In this document: positions 1 through 6,147 of the stretch, in pieces | How positions within the stretch are numbered: position 1 is the stretch's first letter | Layout of the letters: every line of letters begins with the position of its first letter | Origin: RI-283 sp964487925 | GTDB lineage: Bacteria > Pseudomonadota > Gammaproteobacteria > SZUA-140 | Direction of reading: 5' to 3' | Assembly: GCA_964487925.1 (NCBI GenBank) | Contig: CAZASZ010000058.1 | Coordinates: 1-12,930 of the forward strand | DNA: 12,930 bases | The notes under the pieces: generated by a model | What the model saw: only the letters and a program-made list of their open reading frames with translations | The model's database searches: none | Told to the model about the DNA's origin: nothing | Translations under genes and position numbers: made by a program

Positions 1-257
1 TCGTTTATTAGATAGGGCCCTGTCGGCGAATTCCATAGAGGCCAGGAGCGTTGCTCCACCAACAGGCCGAATGTAAGACTGCAATCGATTCTCTTTCGTT
101 AAACGATGTTACTTGGCAAACGGGCGGTGTCCATGTAAGAGGTGCCCTTCAGCCAGTTTTGAAATAGGATCGGACAGATTACGACGTTGATATGGCTGCG
201 GCGAAGTTGCGGCTATGTTTAAATGTCCGGACTCCCAAAACAGAAGGATGAGATTCG
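1..257. other. Upstream intergenic region of the export operon
   Basis: No convincing gene is visible here. A perfect 5-bp hairpin with a 3-base loop lies at 45-57 (GGAGC-gtt-GCTCC), but no T-run follows it, so it is not a standard terminator. A near-palindrome, TCGTTAAACGA, lies around 104. I see no strong sigma-70 promoter; TTGGCA at 113-118 has only weak -10 candidates at suboptimal spacing. In E. coli the homologous operon is preceded by a TetR-type regulator gene (cecR). No such gene is visible here, although it could lie just outside the window. Confidence 0.5.
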
Positions 258-1268
258 ATGAGCCGTCCCGAGCCAAGTCTGGCGCTGTGCTTCACACCAA
301 GAATGGTTTTATGCTCAGGTTTTGTTTTGATCTCGCTGCTGGTGTCCGGTTGTCAGGGCGGGGGAGAGGCGGATGGCGGGGCCATCAATCTCAACGGTAC
401 GGTCGATGCCCGCGAGGTACCCGTGGCCTTCCAAGTCGGTGGCCGATTGCAGCTGCTCAAGGCCGATGAGGGTGACCGGGTCGCGAGTGGTGGCCCTATC
501 GCCGGGATCGACGCCACGGACTACCAACTTGCCGTGCAGCGCGCCGAGGCCGAGGCCGAGGCCGCCAAACAGACGCTCGCGGCGCTCGAGTCCGGGACGC
601 GGCCGCAGGAATTGCGAATCGCCGAGGCGTCCGTCGCCAAAGCCAAGTCCGAGTTGGCGTTTTCCGATTCCGAGGTCAAGCGGGTCAACATTTTGTTGAC
701 CAAGAAACTTGCCTCTCAGGAGCGGCTCGATCAGGCGCAGCTTCGCTATAACATCGCCTGGAGCTCGCGCGATCAGGCCAGGCACCAGTTGAATCTGCTC
801 AACGAAGGACCGCGCCGCGAGGACATCGATCGCGCCCGTGCCGAACTTGCGGCCCGTCAGTCGGCTCTGGCCATCGCCCGTCGACAGCTCGATTATTGTC
901 AGCTCGCGAGTCCGATCACGGGAATCGTAAGCCTGCGCCAGGCCGAGATCGGGCAGGTCGTCGCGGTCGGGCAGCCCGTCCTCAAAATCAGCGAACTTGG
1001 CCGACCCTGGGTACGGGCCTATCTGCGCGAGCCCGATCTGGCGCGCGTCAAACTCGGCCAGTCCGCCGAGGTTCGCATCGACGGTATGCCGGGCAAGGTC
1101 TTTCCCGGCCGGGTCTCCTTCATCTCGCCAGAGGCTGAGTTCACGCCCAAGACCGTCGAGACGCGGGAGCTTCGCGTCGATCTCGTCTACCTGATCAAGG
1201 TCGAGGTCGATAATCCGGACGGCTTGCTAAAGATAGGCATGCCGGCCGATGTAAAGATTGGATCATAG
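258..1268 (+). CDS. HlyD-family periplasmic adaptor lipoprotein (YbhG-like)
   Basis: This is the membrane fusion (adaptor) subunit of an ABC exporter, expected to bridge the inner-membrane permeases to an outer-membrane channel through the periplasm. Of 336 residues, 17-31 form a hydrophobic signal segment ending in a lipobox (V29-S30-G31-C32), so C32 is probably lipidated. A biotinyl-lipoyl half-domain follows at about 50-95 (FQVGGRLQLL), then an Ala/Glu/Arg-rich alpha-helical hairpin at about 95-215, the second lipoyl half at about 216-245, and a beta-barrel to the C-terminus. The segment at 290-311 (PEAEFTPKTVET onward) closely resembles E. coli YbhG from memory. The ATG at 258 is chosen because AGAAGGA sits 9 bases upstream. 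An internal ATG at 303 (M16) would still leave a signal peptide. It is the first gene of the operon, and its stop lies 16 bases before the next ATG. E. coli YbhG is not a lipoprotein as I recall, so the lipobox is a difference. Confidence 0.9.
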   Translation: MSRPEPSLALCFTPRMVLCSGFVLISLLVSGCQGGGEADGGAINLNGTVDAREVPVAFQVGGRLQLLKADEGDRVASGGPIAGIDATDYQLAVQRAEAEAEAAKQTLAALESGTRPQELRIAEASVAKAKSELAFSDSEVKRVNILLTKKLASQERLDQAQLRYNIAWSSRDQARHQLNLLNEGPRREDIDRARAELAARQSALAIARRQLDYCQLASPITGIVSLRQAEIGQVVAVGQPVLKISELGRPWVRAYLREPDLARVKLGQSAEVRIDGMPGKVFPGRVSFISPEAEFTPKTVETRELRVDLVYLIKVEVDNPDGLLKIGMPADVKIGS

Positions 1269-1284
1269 GCCGGGGATATTAATC

Positions 1285-2190
1285 ATGACCGAGGTCTTGA
1301 TCGAGGCGTCCGGACTCCGCTACGCCTTTGGCGAGCAGACTGTTCTCGACGGCGTCGATTTCACGGTTCAAGGGGGTGAGATCTACGGCCTCGTCGGGGC
1401 CGACGGCGCGGGCAAGACGACGCTTCTGCGCATCGTCGCCGGACAGTTGCCCATGCAGGAAGGAACGATCAGCGTCCTCGGCAGGGATCCGCAAACGCCC
1501 GAGCTACGTGACGACATCGCCTACATGCCACAAGGCTTTGGCCTCTACCGCGACCTCTCTGTCGTCGAGAACATGGCGTTTTTCGCCGATTTACATGGGC
1601 TGTCCTCTGCAACCACTCACCAAAAGATCGATGACCTCCTGAAACGCACGGGCCTAGCCGGATTCGAAGCGCGTCGCGGCGGGCAGTTGTCGGGCGGCAT
1701 GATGCAAAAGCTGGCCCTGGCCTGTGCGCTTGTCAGCGAACCCAAGGTCATGTTCCTTGATGAGGCCACGACCGGCGTCGATCCGGTCTCGCGGCGGGCC
1801 TTCTGGCAACTGCTCGAAGGCGTGCGCGCCGAGGGCGTGGCCATCCTTTACGCAACGGCCAATATGGACGAGGCCGAGCGCTGCGACCGTGTCGGCCTAT
1901 TGCAGGAGGGGCGCCTCGTCAAACAGGGCACACCGGTCGAATTGCTCGGCCACGGCGATCTGCAGTTCGTCGAGATCACGGGCGATCAGGCCCGCGAGCA
2001 GCGCTACAACCTGCGCGACGTGGACGGCGTGCGTCTGCTCTATCCGGTCGGCCGTCGCCTCAATGCCTGGCTTGGATCCGAACTGTCCCTTGACGCTTTC
2101 CGCGCCCGCCTTGCGGAGTTCTCACTGGAAGTCGATACGCGCCGGCCGACGCTGCACGATGTTGCGCTCTTCGATCTGGCGGCTGGATGA
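1285..2190 (+). CDS. ABC transporter ATPase, first half of a split YbhF (degenerate H-loop)
   Basis: This cytoplasmic nucleotide-binding subunit (301 aa) powers the ABC-2 permeases encoded downstream. Visible motifs are Walker A at 38-45 (GADGAGKT), Q-loop Q83 (YMPQGFGLY), signature LSGGM at 135-139, Walker B ending in catalytic E160 (MFLDEATTGVD) and a D-loop. The H-loop position reads ATANMDEAE, so N193 replaces the usual histidine, and the normal LDEP is LDEA. From memory, the first domain of E. coli YbhF also lacks this histidine, which suggests a family trait and not decay. The ATG at 1285 is preferred over an in-frame TTG at 1258, which lies inside the adaptor gene; upstream GGGG gives only a weak ribosome site. 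Its stop overlaps the next start (ATGA), indicating translational coupling. YbhF is a single two-domain protein in E. coli, and here it is two genes. Confidence 0.9.
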   Translation: MTEVLIEASGLRYAFGEQTVLDGVDFTVQGGEIYGLVGADGAGKTTLLRIVAGQLPMQEGTISVLGRDPQTPELRDDIAYMPQGFGLYRDLSVVENMAFFADLHGLSSATTHQKIDDLLKRTGLAGFEARRGGQLSGGMMQKLALACALVSEPKVMFLDEATTGVDPVSRRAFWQLLEGVRAEGVAILYATANMDEAERCDRVGLLQEGRLVKQGTPVELLGHGDLQFVEITGDQAREQRYNLRDVDGVRLLYPVGRRLNAWLGSELSLDAFRARLAEFSLEVDTRRPTLHDVALFDLAAG

Positions 2191-3149
2191 ACGGGCCGGC
2201 CGTCATCTCGGTCGAAGGACTTCGAAAACACTTCGGTGAATTTGTCGCTGTCGCCGAGCTCGATCTCACGGTCGGCGCCGGCGAGGTCTTCGGGTTGCTC
2301 GGCGGGAACGGCGCCGGCAAGACCACGACCATCCGCATGCTCTGCGGGACGCTGGCGCCAAGCGACGGCAGTATGGAGGTCGCCGGAGTCGACATGGTCC
2401 GGCATCCACGCCACGCCCGCAGTCGCATCGGATACGTAACTCAGCTGTTCACGCTCTATGGCGACATGACCGTGCGTGAGAACCTCGCCTTGCAGGCCGG
2501 GCTCTACGGACTCGATTCCTCGCGGGCGCGGCGGCGAATCGACTGGGCCCTGGACTATCTCGATCTTGCGCCCCATGCTCGTCTCATGGCCCGCGAACTG
2601 CCGCTCGGCTATCAGCGGCGATTATCGCTGGCGGCGGCGCTATTGCATGAACCGCAGGTCCTGTTTCTCGATGAGCCGACCTCCGGCGTCGACCCGGCGG
2701 CCCGGCAGCAGTTCTGGGAACTGATCTACGAACTCGCCGATAACGGCATCGGCATCCTGGTCACGACCCACTATATGGACGAGGCGGCATTCTGTGATCG
2801 GTTGGCCCTCATGGATGCCGGTCGGGTCGTCGAACAGGCCACGCCCGAGCAGCTCCTGGCCCGGCCGCTGGCCACGCCAATCATCGAGCTCGAGGCCGAC
2901 CGTTGCACCGATTGCATACCCCTCTTGTCGCAGCTGCCGGAGGTGTTGGAGGTCATCCCCCATGCCGGGTTGTTGCGCATCCGCCTGCGCGCCGACAGCG
3001 ACACGGTCGCCTTCGTCGATGGGGTGCGCGCATCGGTTGCCTGTCATGCCGTCGACGTCACGGACGTGAGAGTGGCGGCGCCAGGACTCGAGGACGTATT
3101 CGTCGCAGTCCTGGAAGAAAATGATGAGAAAGCGGAGGAGGTTGCCTGA
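2187..3149 (+). CDS. ABC transporter ATPase, second half of a split YbhF (non-canonical signature)
   Basis: This is the second cytoplasmic ATPase (320 aa) of the exporter, probably the heterodimer partner of the preceding one. Motifs are Walker A at 39-46 (GGNGAGKT), Q-loop Q86 (YVTQLFTLYG), Walker B with E163 (VLFLDEPTSGVD) and an intact H-loop H195 (LVTTHYMDEA). The signature is LPLGY (138-142), not LSGGQ. The corresponding E. coli YbhF domain, as I recall it, reads LPLGF, so this too looks like a family feature. Its ATP-binding residues are complete, and its intact site would be completed by the LSGGM signature of the partner. The C-terminal ~85 residues (240-320) form the accessory domain common in ABC-2-linked ATPases. 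The start overlaps the preceding stop by 4 bases, and the stop overlaps the next ATG by one base (TGATG). Confidence 0.92.
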   Translation: MNGPAVISVEGLRKHFGEFVAVAELDLTVGAGEVFGLLGGNGAGKTTTIRMLCGTLAPSDGSMEVAGVDMVRHPRHARSRIGYVTQLFTLYGDMTVRENLALQAGLYGLDSSRARRRIDWALDYLDLAPHARLMARELPLGYQRRLSLAAALLHEPQVLFLDEPTSGVDPAARQQFWELIYELADNGIGILVTTHYMDEAAFCDRLALMDAGRVVEQATPEQLLARPLATPIIELEADRCTDCIPLLSQLPEVLEVIPHAGLLRIRLRADSDTVAFVDGVRASVACHAVDVTDVRVAAPGLEDVFVAVLEENDEKAEEVA

Positions 3150-4252
3150 TGCGCCTGCAACACGTCCGCGCGATAGCGCGCAAGGAATGGTGGCATCTGT
3201 TCCGCGACCCGCGCAGCCTGGCCCTGATCCTGCTCATGCCGACCATGCTGCTGTTCCTGTTCGGTTATGCCATCCGGCTCGATATCGCCGAAGCCCCGAT
3301 CGGTGTCCTGCAGGAGGGTCACAGCGCAGCGGCAAACGCGCTCGCCGCGCGTTTCGACGCCAGCCACGCCTTCAAGGTCGTGCGTCGTTTCGATAGTCGT
3401 CCCGCTTTGCGCGTGGCCATTCAGGAGGGCGATGTCTGGGGCGCGCTCGTGATCCCGCATGACTACAGTGAACGACTTGCCGAGGGTAAAGCTCGCGTGC
3501 AACTGATTCTCGACGGCGTCGACGCTAACACGGCGCGTCTGGTGCGCAACTACGCCCTGGCACTGGTCAACGATTACGCCATGAGCTTGGGTGGGACCCC
3601 GCCGATCCAAATCGACGATCGCCAGTGGTTCAACGAGGCACGCACCAGCCGTTACGCGATCCTACCCGGCGTCATCGCCATCGTCATGGCCGTCATTGGT
3701 GCCCTCATGACCTCGCTTACGATTGCCCGCGAGATCGAACTCGGCAACCTCGTTATGCTGCGCACCACGCCGCTGAGTCGCAGCGAATTCCTGCTTGGCA
3801 AGCTGGCCCCCTATTTCGTGATCGGTATGGGTGACCTCATTGTCGCCGTCATGACGGCGGTCTACATCTTCGACGTGCCCCTGCGCGGGCCGATGCTCGG
3901 CCTGATTTTGGTCTCGGCGCTGTTTCTGATCGTCGTCATGCTGCAAGGTGCCTTGATTTCCATTAACGCCGGTAACCAGTTGCTGGCCAGCCAGATTTCG
4001 CTCGTCAGCACCTTCCTGCCGGCCTTTCTGTTGTCGGGATTTATTTTCGCGATCGAGAACATGCCGACCTTCCTGCAATATTTCACGATGATCGTCCCAG
4101 CGCGCTACTACGTGGTCTTGTCCAAGGCGATTTTCTTGAAAGGCATCGGGTCGATGATCCTGTGGAGCCAAGTCATGGCGCTCGCGATCATGGCCGCGGT
4201 GCTCGCGGTCGCCCTGCGTCGTCGCGCTTCGAAACTTGGATTGCTTCCGTGA
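3149..4252 (+). CDS. ABC-2 type permease (YbhS-like)
   Basis: This inner-membrane subunit (367 aa) of the exporter has the ABC-2 layout. A cytoplasmic N-terminus contains RKEWWHLFRDPRS, followed by TM1 at about 23-43 and a large periplasmic domain at about 45-168. Five further membrane segments lie near 170-193, 222-241, 247-272, 281-302 and 338-357. The motifs FLLSGFIFAIENMP and VPARYYVV near the C-terminus match the family. The cytoplasmic segment after TM2 is atypical: it reads AREIELGNLVMLRTTP where YbhR/YbhS relatives normally have a REREQGTLE-like stretch followed by LLVTP. The ATG overlaps the preceding stop by one base, and the stop overlaps the next GTG start. It should pair with the following permease to form the pore. 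The substrate is unknown; E. coli YbhFSR has been linked to tetracycline efflux and Na+/Li+ export. Confidence 0.9.
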   Translation: MRLQHVRAIARKEWWHLFRDPRSLALILLMPTMLLFLFGYAIRLDIAEAPIGVLQEGHSAAANALAARFDASHAFKVVRRFDSRPALRVAIQEGDVWGALVIPHDYSERLAEGKARVQLILDGVDANTARLVRNYALALVNDYAMSLGGTPPIQIDDRQWFNEARTSRYAILPGVIAIVMAVIGALMTSLTIAREIELGNLVMLRTTPLSRSEFLLGKLAPYFVIGMGDLIVAVMTAVYIFDVPLRGPMLGLILVSALFLIVVMLQGALISINAGNQLLASQISLVSTFLPAFLLSGFIFAIENMPTFLQYFTMIVPARYYVVLSKAIFLKGIGSMILWSQVMALAIMAAVLAVALRRRASKLGLLP

Positions 4253-5343
4253 TCGGCGCGATCCGCCTTAGCCTGATCCGCCTGCGTGCGCTGCTCGCCA
4301 AGGAATTCCGCCAGGTCCTGCGCGACCCGAGAATGAGATTTTTCGTGATCGTGCCGCCGCTCGTGCAGCTCGTGATTTTCGGCTATGCGGCGAGCTTCGA
4401 TGTCCGCCATGCCGACGTTGGCGTCATCGATCAAAGTCACAGCCAAGTCAGTCGAGAACAGCTCGCCAGCATCACGGCGACGGGTCATTTTACGCTGCAT
4501 CGCTATACGGATATGGATGCCGCCCGGGCCGCTGTCGATCGCGGCGAGGTTCGGGCACTCCTGCACTTCTCGCAATCCTTAGCCCACGACGGCAAGGTGC
4601 AACTGATCGCCGACGGCTCCGATTCGAACAGCGCCCTGATGATCGTCGGCGAACTCGGCCAGGTCATGCGTCACCATGTGCAAACGAGCATGGGCGTGAG
4701 CCCCCCAATCGAGGTCATCGAACGCGCCTGGTTCAATCCCAATTTAGATGACCGAGACTATTTCGTCCCTGGCATCATGGCGAACGTAGTGCTGATTGCG
4801 ACCATGATCCTGACCGCCATGACGGTCGTCCGCGAACGCGAACAGGGTACGCTTGAACGCCTGCTCGTCACGCCAGTCGCGCGGCTCGAATTCCTGATCG
4901 CCAAGATCATCCCCGTCGCCTGCATCGGCCTCGCCGACGTCGCGCTGATCACGGCCATCGCCACCTTCTGGTTCGAAGTCCCCCTGCGCGGCAGTCTCGG
5001 CGCCTTACTGCTCGGCAGCATACTCTTCCTTGGCAGCACCCTAGGCCTCGGCCTCCTGATCTCCAGCTTTGCCAGCACCCAACAGCAAGCGTTATTGCTG
5101 GCGTTCTTCCTTGTCATGCCCGCCATCATCCTGTCCGGTTTCGCCTTCCCCATCGCCAACATGCCCGAACCCGCCCAATGGCTGACCTGGCTCGACCCGC
5201 TACGCTACTACCTCGTCGTCGTCCGCGATATCTTCCTCAAAGGCGCGGGCGTCGGAGACCATCCCTTCGAATACGGCATGATGGCCTTGTTGGCCGTTAG
5301 CGCACTGGGTCTCAGCATGTCGCGCCTGGGCCGGGCGGAGTAG
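4249..5343 (+). CDS. ABC-2 type permease (YbhR-like), GTG start
   Basis: This is the second inner-membrane permease (364 aa), paralogous to its neighbour and likely its pore partner. The cytoplasmic start contains AKEFRQVLRDPRMRFF. TM1 lies near 30-49, the periplasmic domain near 50-170, and further membrane segments near 172-193, 220-240, 248-272, 281-302 and 343-358. The canonical ABC-2 loop VVREREQGTLERLLVTP is at 193-209, and LISSFASTQQQALL plus LSGFAFPIANMP are diagnostic. The start is taken as GTG at 4249, which overlaps the previous stop (GTGA) and gives an N-terminus aligned with family members. An upstream in-frame ATG at 4162 would add 29 non-homologous residues lying within the previous gene. 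A weak bulged hairpin (5343-5366, GGGGTG with CACGCCC) follows the stop but has no T-run, so the operon end is uncertain. Confidence 0.9.
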   Translation: MIGAIRLSLIRLRALLAKEFRQVLRDPRMRFFVIVPPLVQLVIFGYAASFDVRHADVGVIDQSHSQVSREQLASITATGHFTLHRYTDMDAARAAVDRGEVRALLHFSQSLAHDGKVQLIADGSDSNSALMIVGELGQVMRHHVQTSMGVSPPIEVIERAWFNPNLDDRDYFVPGIMANVVLIATMILTAMTVVREREQGTLERLLVTPVARLEFLIAKIIPVACIGLADVALITAIATFWFEVPLRGSLGALLLGSILFLGSTLGLGLLISSFASTQQQALLLAFFLVMPAIILSGFAFPIANMPEPAQWLTWLDPLRYYLVVVRDIFLKGAGVGDHPFEYGMMALLAVSALGLSMSRLGRAE

Positions 5344-5385
5344 GGGTGCGCGCCGAATACACGCCCATCCGGACTCTTTAGCGTC

Positions 5386-5413
5386 TTGACATACCATATA
5401 TGATATATATACT
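5386..5413 (+). promoter_or_regulatory. Sigma-70 promoter of the toxin-antitoxin operon
   Basis: A consensus -35 TTGACA (5386-5391) is separated by 16 bases from a near-consensus -10 TATACT (5408-5413). Transcription should start around 5419-5421, only 2-4 bases before the toxin ATG at 5423. No Shine-Dalgarno sequence precedes that ATG, so the message would be leaderless or nearly so. This is the best-matching promoter in the window. Confidence 0.75.
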
Positions 5414-5426
5414 TTTTATGGTATGT
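5389..5426. promoter_or_regulatory. Inverted repeat, candidate antitoxin operator
   Basis: A perfect 10-bp inverted repeat, ACATACCATA (5389-5398) and TATGGTATGT (5417-5426), is separated by 18 bases. The left arm covers the last three bases of the -35 box, the -10 box lies between the arms, and the right arm covers the toxin start codon. XRE antitoxins commonly repress their own operon by binding such palindromes, so this is the natural operator. Binding itself is inferred. Confidence 0.6.
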
Positions 5427-5704
5427 GGGCGATATACGAACATAGGCGCGTCGCCAAGAGCCTTAAGACTGCTCCGGTCGAGGTTTTGAAACGTTACGAG
5501 AAATGGAAAGATATCGTGACGATCTCCGGGCCTCAGGGGCTCAGAAAAATCAAGGGTTTAAATGATGAATCCCTTTCCGGTAAATGGACCGGATATCGTT
5601 CTTCAAGGTTGAATATCCAATATAGGGTTATCTACAAGGTGGACGGAGATAAGGTCCTGGTTCAGGTTGACGACGTTACTGCCCATGATTATCGGAGGAA
5701 GTAA
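5423..5704 (+). CDS. Type II toxin, RelE/HigB-like mRNA interferase
   Basis: This small basic protein (93 aa) fits the RelE/ParE superfamily. The ...SRLNIQYRVIYKVDGDKVLVQVDD stretch (61-84) has the alternating beta-strand pattern, and the protein ends HDYRRK (88-93), as RelE/HigB-type toxins do. The early segment KGL...GKWTGYRSSRLN also resembles HigB-like toxins. The family usually cleaves mRNA on the ribosome, and activity here is inferred. Toxin-first order with an XRE antitoxin downstream is the higBA/relE-Xre arrangement. There is no ribosome binding site before the ATG, and no alternative in-frame start before the conserved part, so translation is probably leaderless from the promoter just upstream. 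Base composition is visibly more AT-rich, and codons such as AAA and ATA are commoner than in the flanking operon. Both suggest horizontal acquisition. Confidence 0.85.
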   Translation: MWAIYEHRRVAKSLKTAPVEVLKRYEKWKDIVTISGPQGLRKIKGLNDESLSGKWTGYRSSRLNIQYRVIYKVDGDKVLVQVDDVTAHDYRRK

Positions 5705-5705
5705 C

Positions 5706-5966
5706 ATGAAAGACTATAAAAAGGCTGAAAGGGCAATCGAGGTTTCCGTCGGGGAGTCCGTCAGAATTCTGCGTGAGTTTCAGTCGTTGAGCCAGAATCA
5801 ACTGGCCGATTTGACCGGAATCCCTCAGTCCACCCTTTCGGCCATTGAAAATAACAGGATTCAATTGGGGGTCGAGCGGGCAAAGGTGTTGGCAAGGGCA
5901 TTAGAGTGTCATCCCGCCGTTCTCGTATTTCCAGGCTGGGATATCGATCGGGAGTCCGCGGCCTAA
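5706..5966 (+). CDS. XRE-family antitoxin (HTH DNA-binding)
   Basis: This 86-residue protein has a Cro/C1-type helix-turn-helix at about 18-68 (SVRILREFQSLSQNQLADL, then TGIPQSTLSAIENNR). It is expected to neutralise the upstream RelE/HigB-like toxin and repress the shared promoter. The ATG at 5706 is chosen over an in-frame ATG at 5667 because a strong GGAGGAA ribosome site (5694-5700) lies 5 bases upstream and the gene then follows the toxin stop by one base. The contrast matters: the antitoxin has a strong ribosome site and the toxin has none, which would favour antitoxin excess. The short tail after the HTH (69-86, with PGWDIDRESAA) is probably the toxin-binding part, by inference. AT-richer composition is shared with the toxin gene. 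Confidence 0.85.
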   Translation: MKDYKKAERAIEVSVGESVRILREFQSLSQNQLADLTGIPQSTLSAIENNRIQLGVERAKVLARALECHPAVLVFPGWDIDRESAA

Positions 5967-6015
5967 GCGACACCCCTTTCGACTTGGGTAGGATGGTGTA
6001 GTTGGCCGTCAAGGC

Positions 6016-6042
6016 CTCAGGTCTCAGTATAATGAGCCTGAG
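6016..6042. repeat. Bulged hairpin between convergent genes
   Basis: CTCAGG (6016-6021) pairs with CCTGAG (6037-6042), and CTCA (6023-6026) pairs with TGAG (6033-6036). This gives ten base pairs with one bulged T and a 6-base loop. It lies between the convergent antitoxin gene and the DUF3179 gene. No T-run follows on either strand, so it is not a classical terminator. A T6 run further on (6109-6114) is preceded only by a poor, interrupted stem (AGCG at 6078 with CGCT at 6106). Confidence 0.5.
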
Positions 6043-6147
6043 TCACGTGGAGCTCCGGGATGTGAGACGGTTGTACCAGCGGAAATGACGTATAAATAAG
6101 TCTGTCGCTTTTTTCGTTTGGGGTCCGATTGACTCGTCGACCTGATT

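Noticed and set aside
543..567. GCCGAG tandem triplicate in the adaptor gene
   Set aside because: It encodes an Ala-Glu run in the helical hairpin; such codon-level repeats are normal in coiled coils and too short to suggest slippage control.
215..785. Overlapping frames on both strands at the adaptor start
   Set aside because: They are out of frame with the clear HlyD-type protein, are of biased composition (Arg/Pro/Ser-rich) and show no motifs.
5667..5705. Longer antitoxin beginning at ATG 5667
   Set aside because: This start lies inside the toxin gene; ATG 5706 has a strong GGAGGAA ribosome site at ideal distance and matches family N-termini.
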